A stretch of 64,000 bases of DNA, from NCBI GenBank assembly GCA_033239005.1, contig BSQZ01000015.1, positions 6,575,001-6,639,000 of the forward strand, written 5' to 3'. Position numbers and translations under genes: made by a program. How positions within the stretch are numbered: the stretch's first letter is position 1; each line of letters starts with the position of its first letter. This DNA comes from Lamellibrachia satsuma. Lineage: Eukaryota; Annelida; Polychaeta; Sabellida; Siboglinidae. A model generated the notes under the pieces. It had not been told where the DNA came from. It saw nothing but the letters and a program-made list of their open reading frames with translations, and ran no database searches. Positions 10,201 to 22,156 of this stretch are shown in pieces.

Positions 10201-10654
10201 GCGGAGGCTGCTGCCCGTGGACAACAGCCTCGTCAGCAAGCTAATAATATCACCGATCTCGATGTCATAGAGTTATATGGACCTCGAGTGGTAAGTTATG
10301 TATTTATTTATTTAATTAATTACTTAGTACGATTGCGGTGTGCGGTATTCTAAAAGTAATTTACTTAACGAACGAGTGAGAATAGGTCGTAAATGAAATT
10401 ATTGCAGTATGCAGTATGTCAAAAGTAATTTACTTATTGTCAACAGAAAGTGACGAAGCCAACATTAAAGGCTACGGCCCCGAATTTAGCAACGCCGACA
10501 GCATCGCCGCCAACCCCGACACGGCCAAAACTGGTGAGGTGAGGCAGAGCCATCACCGAAGAAATGGAAGATGACTCGGCCGTCGGCGACGTGCCAACAT
10601 TGCTTTACCTTCTTTATCAGAAGGAGCGATTTAAATGCGATCAAGGCATTGGTG
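10201..10654 (+). other. Two candidate exons of an unknown gene
   Basis: 10201-10290 reads EAAARGQQPRQQANNITDLD then VIELYGPRV and is followed by GTAAGT. 10447-10654 begins after a CAACAG acceptor-like site, is in phase with the first segment (KVTKPTLKATAPNLATPTAS...), and ends before GTGAGT; its second half reads better in a different frame (AITEEMEDDSAVGDVPTLLY, then LLYQKERFKCDQGIG), so a short intron or a frameshift is needed near 10535. The base composition is more GC-rich than the flanks. I do not recognise the protein. It could equally be a decayed retroelement gag-like piece. Confidence 0.3.
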
Positions 10655-10734
10655 GTGAGTAAATGAAATCATTTAATTAGCTAATATTTCCCCAATGTTA
10701 CACCTTGCTTTTCCTGTCGATATACCAATATGGC

Positions 10735-10860
10735 CGCCCCACTGCTTACTTTCCAAGATGGCCGCCATCACGTCCTTCTCAAAACATGGCCGCCCTCACG
10801 CATTGCTTTCCAAAACATGGCCGCCCCCACGCATTGCTTTCCAAAACATGGTCGCCCTAC
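10735..10860. repeat. Short tandem repeat with ATGGCCGCC(C/T)
   Basis: Three to four copies of about 35 bp (ACATGGCCGCCCYCACGCAT plus TGCTTTCCAAA). Hydrophobic reading frames across it are shadows. Confidence 0.7.
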
Positions 10861-10984
10861 ATCGAGTGCAAATTATGTCGTGTTTCTGTAGTTGAATAAC
10901 ATAAACATCACGATTAATATTTACACACGTAGACCTATTCTGCATTTTGTTTAGCGTGTATGCTAATCTATCTACAACACGGAA

Positions 10985-11888
10985 TATTATTCGTTTGCTG
11001 TGACGACCCTAGCCACTCTTTCCAAAGTATATTTTCCCAAGAACCGCCCCTACCGACCAAATATGTAATATTTCGCCTATGAAACGCCCCTATCTATTCT
11101 ATACGTATTAACGTGACCCATATTTTAACAAGAAGCGCCCCTAGCGGTGACATACATTATTCCTCAGGTGTTATGCCTCTAGCGATTTTATGTGTATTAA
11201 CGACACCCATATTTATAATAAGAAGCGCTCCTAGCGACCACAAATATTATATGTGAATAGTTACGTCCTTAACAACTCTGTGTATTAACGCGACCCATAT
11301 TTCTCATAAGAAGCGCCCCTAGCGGGTATACATGTTGGAAGAAGCCCGTTGTTGTCTTTGAAATCGTTAGGTGGCAGTTTACTTAAGAATAAATATTCTT
11401 TGGAAAAAGGCGCTAGGGGCGCCACAACTTAGGAATAATGTGTGTTCTCACTAGGTGCGCTTCTTAATAGTTATATTCTTTGTCATCAGGAGGCATGACA
11501 ACTTAAGAATAATGTTCATGGTCGCTAGGGTCGCTTCTTACTATAAATATTCATTGGAAAAAGTCGCTTGGAGCTTGACAACTTACGAATAATGTGTGTA
11601 CCCGCTAGGGTTGTGCTTCTTAATAGTTATATTCTTTGGAAAAAATCGCTAGAGGAGTGACAACTTAGGAATAAGGTTCGTACTCGATACTGGCGCTTCT
11701 TTGCATAAATATGCTTTGGAAAAAAGTCGCTAGGAGGCGACTTACGAATAATATTCATGGTAGCTATAGGAGACATGACAACTTACTAATAATGTGTTTA
11801 CCTCTGTGGGCGCTTGTTAAGACATATATAGTCGCTAGGGATGAGACAACTTACGAATAATGTTCACGGTCGCTAGTGGCGCTTGTTC
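10985..11888. repeat. Foldback (inverted) array with AAGAAGCGCCCCTAGCG units
   Basis: The left half (to about 11330) carries several copies of AAGAAGCGCCCCTAGCG with CGACCCATATTT-type flanks; the right half (about 11390-11888) carries the reverse complement, CGCTAGGGGCGC...CTTCTTA with ACAACTTAGGAATAATG, six or more times. The whole is a long imperfect inverted repeat made of tandem units, as in foldback transposons. No coding region. Terminal duplications were not found. Confidence 0.7.
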
Positions 11889-11895
11889 ACACACA

Positions 11896-11954
<59 letters not shown>

Positions 11955-11956
11955 GC
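11889..11956. repeat. (ACGC)n microsatellite
   Basis: About 15 ACGC units flanked by ACAC. It abuts the foldback array. Confidence 0.95.
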
Positions 11957-12109
11957 ACACACACACCACCAATAATGACGGACAAGTCTTTCCGGAACAC
12001 ATAACTTTGATTGTTGGTCGTTATGTCAGGATTTTTTTATAGACTGAGATACCAGTTATGTGAGTCCACGACAGGTCACCCATTTGTTTGGAATTTTTAC
12101 GTCTCCTTG

Positions 12110-12272
12110 CACAAATACACCAGGTAGAAGGGACCACCGGTCTTTAGTGTTCTTCTAAAAGAAACATGCAAGTGGGAAATGAAATTACCCAAGTTTCGAA
12201 ACGGCAGTAGATGGATTCGAACCCAGTCCTCTCTATCAACAGTCCGGCGCTCTGACCGCTACATAATTGTGC
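12110..12272 (-). mobile_element. tRNA-derived SINE
   Basis: Read on the minus strand from 12272, the head looks like a tRNA: GGGGCACAATTATGTAGCGG then TCAGAGCGCCGGACT (D-arm/box A region), an anticodon-like loop, and GGGTTCGAATCCATCT (box B). It is followed by a non-tRNA body containing ACACTAAAGACCGGTGGTCC and CTTCTACCTGGTG. The same tail sequence recurs at about 56232-56270. Mismatches in the stems make a real tRNA gene unlikely. Confidence 0.65.
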
Positions 12273-13245
12273 CCCTAATATCGACATGCTGGTGATGTGA
12301 TACTGCGCCAATCAGTACCAGCAACAACCACGATGACGGCGGACGACATTCAATGTTTTATTTCCTCCAAATAATGGCACCGACGTTGACGTTTGCCTTT
12401 GAACGATTTGGTGACGCTGCTAAGCGACCACCAACGAAAGCCAGTGTACACTTGTTCATCATATTTGCGACCAACGTATGTTGACGGCGAAGGTACCCAA
12501 TCAGCTTCGTCGGCAACTGCAGGAAATCAACGTCATCATCGTCGGTGGGTAGTTCGTCCAGACTCCAGAGCTTTTTTAAGATTAAGACCACTGTAGGCCT
12601 TCCTGTTTACTGTGAACACGTCAAATTGTGAAATGTGAACTTAATAAATTCATATTATGTGACATGAATGCCTTTGAGCAGGAATATTCACAGGTTTGTT
12701 TATAGAAGCTATTTCTGTGAAATAGTGCATTTTTTAGAGTTTAACTGGCGGAGGGATTTATGGGAATTTTTTCTGCTATAGGCCACATGGGCGCATGAAT
12801 ACACGGCTATTTTTGTAAATATTGACGGGTATCGCACTCTGCCTACGCACGTGGGGGCATTTTAAAAGAGCTGGAGGTATGTGACTTTAATAAAAGTTGG
12901 TGAGCATGTCAGTGAGATGATGGCAGTTGCTGCACATTTATTTCAGAATTTTTGATGGTCAGGTTTTCTTATAATCAGACAAAACGTTAACATGGCCACC
13001 AATGCAATTCTCTACTGTGGTCTGACTCCTTTAAGAGTCAGGTCTGACTCAGTAAAACCACAAGCAGACACTCTACTGTGTGTCGTTTTACTTATTAATA
13101 TAGTGCTGAGGGGAACCCTGTTGACATTTCCCAGGGATTTACAATGTTGGACAGGAGGCAGGAGGTAGAGAGTAATTTCAGGGAGACTCTCAGACAATGG
13201 GAGAGCTGGGATGTCGGTGAACACACCATAAGTCCAATGCATTAC
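12273..13245. other. No firm gene; one 77-codon minus-strand ORF
   Basis: Minus strand 12591-12358 encodes LKKLWSLDELPTDDDDVDFL ... NMMNKCTLAFVGGRLAASPN and ends IIWRK; it has a coding look but matches nothing I know and may be a transposon remnant. The rest (12600-13245) is unremarkable except for a small inverted pair at 13015-13055 (GGTCTGACTC / GAGTCAGGTC). Confidence 0.3.
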
Positions 13246-13253
13246 AATATATA

Positions 13254-13810
13254 CAGTGTTCGAAATGAGGGGGTGTGGGGGTCCAGGACCCCCATAAGGC
13301 ACAAGGGACCTCCCATAAGAAAAATATCTGTGCTAGAACTCAACGGTTTTCGCAGGACTTGACAGCATCCTGTTGGTAGTTTAGCTGATTCATTCAGCTC
13401 ACTCTATTGTCATTAAGTTAATCTCTGTTAAAAACATCTTAAATCATTCCACTCATATCATTGATATGAGTGGGCCCCATCTGTTGGGTGTCTGCAGTAA
13501 TGCCACCATTGAGTGTCTAGTTAAGGCACAGTTTACGTGGGCATTTTACTTCTCAGAATTACAGAGCACTGTGTCTGCAAGTGCATTACTCCAGTAACAA
13601 TGGTTTAGACCACAATTTAGCAAATGCTCTTATCCAGAATGACTTACAATTTCATTCAACCTAAGTTGGTAAAATAACTACAGGTTGCTATGACAGCTAA
13701 CCTTTTCACAAAAATAATAGCTAATAGCCATTACAGTGCCTGAAGACTTTTCGGGGGATGACCAATATTTTTAGGGGACCCTCAAGAGTCAGTGGGCATT
13801 TCGAACACTG
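13254..13810. mobile_element. hAT non-autonomous element with perfect TIR and TSD
   Basis: The ends are CAGTGTTCGAAATG (13254-13267) and its exact reverse complement (13797-13810), the typical CAGTGNTCGAAAT type of hAT ends. The element is flanked on both sides by the 8-bp duplication AATATATA (13246-13253 and 13811-13818). The 557-bp interior has no transposase ORF. Intact ends and duplication suggest a fairly recent insertion. Confidence 0.88.
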
Positions 13811-13936
13811 AATATATATATATATATATAACTAATATTCATCTCATATATAACAAGATTTGCCATCCACGCCAAAAGCCAAGATGGCAAGTGGACAAGG
13901 AAGCCACTGGCTTATCGAGAGTTCAACAATGTCCAT

Positions 13937-14090
13937 CTACGTGTAACCCGCCCTCCTGAGATATGTGTTAACCTTATTTTTAAACACATTCACGCTGCCA
14001 ACAGTTAGACAATCCGTAGACAATTTGTTCCATTCATTTATTGTCCTCTGTGATATATATCCTCTGTGAGATATATATATACATACAAAT
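13937..14090 (-). mobile_element. LINE (non-LTR retrotransposon) 3' coding tail
   Basis: Minus strand 14080-13937 reads SQRTINEWNKLSTDCLTVGS, VNVFKNKVNTYLRRAGYT, stop. The pattern R-x2-I-x2-WN-x-L...S-x4-FK is the usual C-terminus of LINE reverse transcriptase polyproteins. Only this end is recognisable. Confidence 0.7.
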
Positions 14091-15311
14091 ACAGGTCCTA
14101 TACATAGTACACTGATGTGTGCATTGTACGTAAATACAGTGCTAAGTGTACAGGTATCACAAATTGTTATAATGTAGCTCTGAAGAACACCCTTTAAATA
14201 AAGTGCTCCTACCAAGCCCTCCGGGTTGTTGCAGTTATATTTACAATGTAGTACATCGCCCTAGCACGGCCCCAAGTCTTCTGGATGACATCGACGACAA
14301 CATAGGAATGGAAGCGGCTGAGGGACAAGGTCAATATTCAACTTCCCATGATCCAACAAATACCAGAAGGAAAATACACTCGTTAGGCATGTACAACATG
14401 TATATATGAAGAACCCAGAATAGGGCGTAGGTGTAAGTATGTAATGACAATAAGGAAGACAAGGCATCAACAGTGAACCTCAAATAGCAGCAGATCCATC
14501 ACAACATTGATGGCTGGTATCCCATGTTTTAGGGGCCTGTATGTGCTATTAGCCAGGATATTCAACATGTTTCATAAGAATATTTGTAAACTCAAGTAAC
14601 ATCTCCTACCTATATCCAAAGGACAAACAATCTACAGTTAACTGTAAGAATCCCAACAACAACTACATTGGAAAAACTAAGCATACATTGGAGGACTAAC
14701 AACATCTAAATCTAGACCAAACCATCTGTGTAGATCACTGAAAAGAAGTACTCCAAAACATTATGTTTAGACAAAACCAACACCCTGTAGCCATCAAACA
14801 AAAATCATGGGGACATCTACACAAATTCTACATACAACCAACGATCACTAACGGGCAATAACAAAACAACGGTCAAAAGTCATCACACAGAGTAAAATAT
14901 ACATCACACTCAAGCAAAATGGTCAACAATTATCAGCATCCATTTAATTACATATCCTACCTTTATACAGACACCATGTTCTTTATGAAATAGAGACAAA
15001 TTCCGAGATAATTATTATAATGGTACTGTTAACTATTCAATGAATATAAAGGTTGACTCTCATGAATGTTGACTTCTTCATGTAGAACATTCATAACCTC
15101 AATTGATCAAAACTTTGGCAAACATCATAAAGTTGTCAAAATTTGACACAGAAGTAGCAAAGGTTGTCAATATTTACCTAGTTAAAAGTTGATTATTAAT
15201 GAATATAATCAAATTACAGTTTACAATGGGAATCAAAAGTACTGTGATAACACATTCTCTCGTTGTATAATAAATGTGAGATTCATTGCTCTTTCATAGA
15301 CAAACACCTCG
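14091..15311. other. Downstream of SLC35B3; no gene recognised
   Basis: AT-rich, with a short AT dinucleotide run. It should include the SLC35B3 3' UTR. A minus-strand AATAAA (forward TTTATT at about 14037-14042) is a possible but distant polyadenylation signal. Confidence 0.4.
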
Positions 15312-18300
15312 TCACACTATCTGTTCAAACGACTGATCAGTACGGTGCCGCTGCAATAAAATGTTCTTTAGGAAGGCCAATATGTTTGTATAGCGGAGTG
15401 CATCATTCTTGCTGGCCACATTGAGATAGATGCCTAAGAGCACTATCAGTCCAGACCACATGTATCTGAAACAAAATATATCAATATTATATTTAACATA
15501 AAGCCAAAATACTGGACCAATCATAAATGACTAGCAGGAAATATGGATTATTTTTCTATTAAATTAAATGACTTCATGTTCAGGCTTTACAAATTGTCAG
15601 TTTAAAAATACATATGAATTATATTATATTTGTCTAAAAATAATTATTTAAAGTACACAATTTATCATTTTAGTACTTAATTGTTCTTTAAATAACACTG
15701 AGCATGAGCACTGCATAAGAAACACAAGTCATCACATTTCAACATTCTTATAATCATCTGTTATCCTTGCATGGAATGGAAGCAGCAACAAGTTCCCCCC
15801 TTCCATTTATTTAGATTTATGAGATTCTAACAAATAACAAACTATCAACAATATCCAACTGAGAGGAAACTTATAAAATATATAAATACGTATGATGCAA
15901 TTTATGTAAACCTCTGTTATTAACAATGCCAGATGAACTTACTGTATGGTAAAAGGCTTTGTGAAGAATATGAAAGACATGATTATTGTGAGTCCTTTTC
16001 TGCACGTCGTTGCTGGAAAAATGAAGTAATCATTATTAGTAGCAGATATGTATGTATTTCATTAGCACAATACAATTACATCATGCACTAATATTTTCAA
16101 TTATCTAATTGCTCCAAAGATGTTTTGTGCCAATGAGCAGGACTAAACCAGTTTAGCTTTAAAGTGGCTTATTTGATACACTTGCATGCTTAAAACTTCT
16201 GAGTACAAGAATGAACCAAACATTAAGTTTATTTAAAAGTAACTTTTTTCTGCAAGACAAAAATGCACAGTTATTTTCTTAAACCATGTTTGAGTAGGGG
16301 AAGCCACAACTGCATAACACCATTGCAGAGACCTTGTAGCCATTAACTAATCATTTTAAAACATAATATAATTTGTTAGCTATTACATCCGTTTTCAGTT
16401 AATTTATGTTCAACTTCATCTACCTGTAACAGTGATAAGTGCGCCAAAGGTTTTGACCATTGTGAGGACAATGTTGACTCCGAGGTAGCCAGTCAGGGAG
16501 AACACTAGAGCATATCCGTAGGTCTCCATTGGGTACTATAACCAGACACAGACATAATGTCAACAACACTAGAGCATAGTTGTAGGTCTCCACTTGGTAC
16601 TGCAATCAGGCACAGATATAATGTCAACAACACTAGACATAGCTGTAGGTCTCCATTGGGTACTGTAACCAGGCACAGACATAATGTCAACAACACTATA
16701 ATCATAGATGTAGGTCTCCATTGGGTACTGAAACCAGACACAGATATAATGTCAACAACACTAGAGTGTAGCCGTAGATCTCCATTGGGTACTGCAACCA
16801 GGCACAGACTGTGTGTGTGCGTGCGTGCGTATGTGCGTGCGTGCGTGCACATTTGTTAGAGTATGGCATACAGCCTACCTGAGTGCAGAATTGGAAAGCT
16901 GGTATAAGTTGCCCTGTCAGTATCTGACCCAGCAGAATGTAAACAAAGCCAATGGAATATGAGTAGACCACCTGGAAGAATATAACACACAAAACATTCA
17001 CTGAACTATCTTAGATAACACTGCACTGTTGAAATAATGATAAGTCACACACATCTGACCATATCTCATGTGTATTTGCTGGTTGATGAATTGTTTCATG
17101 TTGCGTTGCATGAAATTATATTGTAGTTTTGTAAACAAATACTATATGCATATAAAAAGAAAATTTTCACAAATATAAGTATTACTTTCTGTTACACCAA
17201 CAAGTACAAAGAAGTTACTTCTTTAATACCAGGTAGTGTGTGACTCTGTATATCTGTCTGTTCTCTCGTATCTCCGTCAGTTTCGAAATTTTGTAGGCGT
17301 GCCTGGGGGCCTATGGGGATGATTCGTACATTAAAACAAAAAAATTCCCCGAGGGGTGGGGTATTACATAAAAGGAATCAATGTGGACATTTGATGTAAA
17401 TTAAGTAACTCACAACAATAGTTATGTGCAGTTGTTAGCAACGCTACGCGTGTTTCAACCATTGCTATGTGATCTACGTCAAACGTCTACCGAATGCTTC
17501 ATGAAACTGGCCGTTGTATGTGATTGTTGTGGTGCAAAGATGTCATTGCCATTGGCATTGCACTACCAAAAACTTTACTGGGTGGTGCAAGGAGTCATAA
17601 ATTCTTGACTTTTCTCCCATGCAAGGTCGGGCTAGTTTATTCATAAAAAATAATAAAACTATAGCAACACATAACATGCATATTAATTTAATAATTACTT
17701 CCATATCTGCATAACTTACACACTATGAAACTCAACTAGCCACTATGGTTCCTGGAAAACAATGTTGTTGTTTCACTTGCCATTTCCGAGTTACTGCTTG
17801 TATATTGCTTCATTGTCTTCTCTTGAACATTTCCTATCACAGCATCAGCACACAGTGCCAAAGAGATCAATATAACACCTGCAATCACGTGAACAGTATG
17901 ACGGCGATACTAATAAGGAAATTCATAAGTCTAAAACTGGTAACCAACAAGGTTGTTTTCAAATATTATGCTTACTTGTTAAACTTAATTCGTCTTTAAA
18001 CAAGGGAATGGAATAAATCAGCAATTACTGATGATGAACTTAAGAACAATCATGTTACATACTGGGAGGAGCTGTGGCCAGGGCATCCACAGGAATTTTT
18101 CCGGGGGGGGCAAGAGATAGAGTAGTCGTATGGATTTGAATATAGCCCCACACAATGAACACAGGAAAAGACCTACAAACTGGTCAGCCAAAAGTACAAT
18201 GTACACCAGCACGTCACAATATCCATGGACATTGTCAACAGTTACAAAAACTAAGGAGGATGATTGAAAAATGTAACTTACCATAAGTACTAAAAGTGGG

Positions 18301-20613
18301 CGACACAGAATTATCAGCGAGCGTGAAGAAAATGAGACCAGTACTCATACACAAACAGGCCACCACATCCGTCACACCGTACTTCTTTCCTGTGTACACA
18401 ACAACAACAGCTTCACAGTAAGCATGTATATTCATGTTATATGACAAACATTAACGATGAACCATGTGACATTGGTTAAATCCTTCATCATTGCAATCTC
18501 TTTCAGTTGCTAACTGTTGTATCATCGTTATAAATTGAAACACTAACATAACTACATAGAAATCTGAATTAGAAATTGTAGGGAGTACAAATGGTCGTTT
18601 CAAACAAGAGAAATCTTTAACAAAGTTTATTTAATCTAATCTAAATAATTACAATGATGTCAGAGCTTATAAATCACCCTTTCTGTCAGAACCAATCAGG
18701 CGAACAATGAACTGCATTACATGACAAACAAGGGCACAACAGTTTTCAATGTGTTTACCTTGTATGATGATTCCACCAATGAGAACTGGAATAAGCTTAC
18801 AACACTTGAAGATGACTTGAGTAGGATAGTTGAGGTAGCCCAGAGAGGAGTTGGACAGGCCCATGGTAGCCACGGTGAGCAGGGCAAGGAAGGCATACAG
18901 TGTCAGTGGAATCCTGGAAACAAATTAGGTTTTTTAAAGGATTAATGTTCATATTTCTTGGAATTTGATATTGGTCAGGAGCGACGTTAGTCTGGCAACG
19001 AAGACCGAATGAGTTGATATAAATATTGGAAAGAATACAACAGGTTTCTTGATATGTAATTACCTTGTCAAATTAAAGAATTTATTCAAATGAGTCCAAT
19101 AAATTGGTAAAAATACCAAAATACAATTCTCACATAACATAAAGGACTTAGGATGCTGTCATTGCTTTTGGGCAACTTAATTTTTACAATATTTTAATAA
19201 CCAATTATTTTGTACTAATATTTCTAATCTTAATTGTCAGCATAGAAACATGTACATAAAAATCTACCATGCATAGTTTTGTGTTTGATATCATTAAAAC
19301 AATTTTATAAAAACTAACACAGTAACTCAAAGCCAAGATAGTGACTCAGAAAACTTACTTTCTCTCTGTACCAGCCTTCATGTTCAACTCAACAACACCA
19401 AATAGTGTGTAGAACGCAAACTGAACAAGGGTCAGGTACCAACCAAAGGGTTTGAAACCCTCGAGTTTAAATATCAGCTCCTACAAAAAAGAGAGAACAG
19501 CAAATGAAACAGCAATAATACAGCAATGAAACAGTAATGATACAGCAATAATATTAATATAGCAATAAATTAAAGATTAAATGTGATGCAAAATTATCAA
19601 ACACAGAGTGCTACTTCATCATATTCACCATGATTTGTTTATTACATCACATTGAAACACCTGTGCAGTGCTTACTACACCTAAAAGGCCAGCTTGTATA
19701 ATCTGTTCATCATAACATACTGATTACTTAGTGTTTAAATTTTTGGTCGGGAATGAATTTTATTTTTTTATGTAATTTTAATAACATTTATTGCTGACAA
19801 GTTGTATTGCAAACACTAGTAATAACTAATGCAATACTATATATATTTGATGTTATGACGTGTGCATATTTATATGTTACATTGTTTTTATTCTTTGTAC
19901 ATGTACTTTTAATATATATAGTGGTTTATATATGATATATTTATTATATGATATATATATATATATACATTTGTATTTTATGTATATGTAACCACCGTGC
20001 TGACCAGTTAAAAGACGCAGAGGCCCTTTTTAGAAATCTTCATGAATGAGACGTTTCGAGAATATATATATATATATATTATATATATATATATGTGGAT
20101 TTTTTTTCTGAAATAAACATTTCAAATAACACTAACCCCACAGCATTGCCTGCAACTGAGTAACTGGTGGGCATGTAATTAGGTGGTTGTTGTATAATTA
20201 GAAAGTTTGACACATGCTGGCACATATCCTGATTTCACAGAACATTGGTACTTTGTGTTAACAGAGTTATGCTAGCTATATGTCTACTACAAGAAAACTA
20301 TCTGCAGAGCATCTGCTCTCACCTGAATGTATCCATATATTAGATAGAAGAAGAAGACTCCGCAGCAGCAGACGAGGAACTGGGCAGATCGGGGCAACCC
20401 TCCCAAGTCAACCCCCAGAACCATCACAGGTGGTGGGGTGGGGGCAATAACCGGTAACTTGCCACCCATGTCTATCGTAACTGACTTTGTGTTGACCAAC
20501 TTTTCCATCTTGTACATGCTCCCAAGACTGCCAAACGTCAGACTACGGTTCCAGCGTCGCCCAAGCAAGGTCAAGCCGGGGAAGCGAGACACTCGCCCGT
20601 TACCAGATGACAT
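15312..20613 (-). CDS. SLC35B3: SLC35B3-like PAPS transporter 2 (9 coding exons, about 400 aa)
   Basis: Golgi multi-pass nucleotide-sugar-type transporter; the family imports the sulfate donor PAPS from the cytosol into the Golgi lumen for sulfotransferases. Exons (high to low): 20613-20323, 19480-19359, 18913-18759, 18389-18282, 17878-17781, 16971-16879, 16535-16424, 16012-15943, 15465-15312. All phases agree and give 400 codons, against about 401 in human. Diagnostic blocks: FYLIYGYIQ, ELIFKLEGFKPFGWYLTLVQ, MGLSNSSLGYLNYPTQVIFK, LIFFTLADNSVSPTF, LALCADAVIGNVQEK, VVYSYSIGFVYILLGQ, GYALVFSLTGYLGVN, FIFFTKPFTIQ, YMWSGLIVLLGIYLNVASKN. About ten membrane segments are expected. The ATG at 20613 (GGTAACATGT) was chosen because a TTTCAG acceptor lies 13 bp upstream, implying an untranslated first exon further up. 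The donor after exon 5 is GCAAGT, not GT. Intron 6 contains tandem copies of the exon 7 acceptor region. Confidence 0.93.
16505..16815. repeat. About 64-bp tandem repeat made of SLC35B3 exon 7 start plus its 3' splice site
   Basis: Five units share (A)CACTAGAGCATA...GTAGGTCTCCATTGGGTACT followed by RYAACCAGRCACAGAYATAA. The lowest-coordinate unit is the real 5' part of exon 7 (minus strand, YPMETYGYALV) with its acceptor; four further copies lie in intron 6, each keeping an AG at the acceptor position. Unit length is not a multiple of three, so use of an upstream copy would usually shift the frame. Confidence 0.88.
19905..20095. repeat. AT-rich (TA)n tracts in SLC35B3 intron 1
   Basis: Several runs of alternating T and A (for example at 19955-19967 and 20062-20092) that can form hairpins. 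No coding content. Confidence 0.8.
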
Positions 20614-22156
20614 GTTACCATGGCAACCTGAAATATCAACAGTCACATTCAACAATCCACAGGAATTTCTTTTAAGACAATCTTGAAAATCAATGAATAA
20701 TCTGATAAAGTTTACAACAATAAAACAACTTCAATAATAATGTTGTCCTAACCCATTTCTTATGCATTTACATTAATAATTCTGATTTAAAGATATTAAC
20801 AAACATTTTTAATACTCTGTTAGTGTTCCTGAAAACCTTTCAACACCAGCCAACTTCCACCCAAGTGACGTGTGCATGTAACCCAGTGCTGTCCAATACT
20901 TTTCAATAATTCGATGTAGCAAATCAGCCAGACGTGTTGCCAACTGATGCTCTTCATCAGTTGTATTTTTCCAGTTACAGTATCTTACAATGAATGATTC
21001 TAATTTCCTACGGGTAAACTGACAGTATTTTAATGTGTATCAGTCTTGAATGCTGATGGTTTAAAATGTCAAACCTACTTTCAGAAGATTGTGTAATTGT
21101 TTTATTAATATTGCATACATTTTGTATCATGTGCCAAATATGTTGACCTGATTGCCATGTGTGATGAGCATCGAAATCCTATCGGATAACAAGGATGTAC
21201 TGAATTAGAAATAGCTCAAGAGAAGATTTATTTTGGAAAAATTAATTGCCAAAACTGTACGACTTTGCAACACATTTATTTATGCTAAACATTGACATGG
21301 CAACAGTCTCGCAGTGGGCACCGCCAATGGCAATGTTCCTCGAGTAGTCCCCCTCACTGCCTGTTTCACTAACACAAAATCTCACATTGAGGATAGCTTT
21401 ACTCCAAAAATCCTATTCTTGGGCTAACTCACGTTTTTGGTAATTACGCATGCGGCATGCATCAGGTGTTTTTGGAGATACTGGGTCAAAACTAGTTTTG
21501 TTCTGATTAATAGTAGCCTTTTGTGCTATTTGCTTTCCTAATGCATGTTGTGGCAGGCACTGCTCATAGGCTGCCGGTGGTATTATATAAAATTAATATA
21601 TAAATATATTATAATATTTTAATTGCGTTTGTCACTTTGTCACATTATTAAAAGCTCCTACTCTGAACACTTTAAAAAAAAACTGAGGTCTCTAGCCACT
21701 GGCTGATAGAGACTATACAACCAAATAAGTAGGTGCCAATGGCAATGCCATGACAGGCTAAGGCTGCTTAACTTCCTAAGGCTGAGCCAAGGTTAAACCT
21801 AAGCCAACTAAGCCCAACCCAATTCCAAGACTAAAAGAGCAATCCAAGTGCAAGGCCAGCGGGTATCCAGGCCAGCCAGGGGCACTGGTAGGGCCAGGCC
21901 TCGCCTTGCCTGGCTTGGCCTTAGTGAGACAGTCACATTGACAGTGAACGCATGCACTTGGTGAAGTAAAGATCACGCACTGTCATTAAACGTGTAACCT
22001 GCTGTGGCTACACAGGGTGATAGTCTCTACATGTGACTGATATATCACCCGATCGCGTGTGAATTAAATGTAAACAATGCTTGTTGCGGTAAAACCGGTT
22101 CACTTCGATGTGGCATCAAACGTACTACGTCATCACTTCATGGGTATATCTCCAAC
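20614..22156. promoter_or_regulatory. Shared head-to-head interval of SLC35B3 and THOC1, probable bidirectional promoter
   Basis: The two start codons diverge across about 1.5 kb. The THOC1-proximal end carries a CRE-like TACGTCATCA (about 22125-22134), and the THOC1 start codon sits in CAACATGGCGGCGCC (22154-22168), a close match to the YY1 consensus (AANATGGCGGC) often found at start codons of housekeeping genes. SLC35B3 needs a 5' untranslated exon somewhere here. 21780-21920 has an imperfect repeat of GCCAAGGC/GGCCAGG type. No TATA box placement is claimed. Confidence 0.5.

Noticed and set aside
12195..12272. Functional tRNA gene on the minus strand
   Set aside because: Box A and box B are present but stems are mismatched and a SINE body follows; the same applies to 57005-57100.
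20614..20655. Upstream start codon for SLC35B3 at 20655
   Set aside because: It lies before a good TTTCAG acceptor; the ATG at 20613 in the exon gives the expected length.
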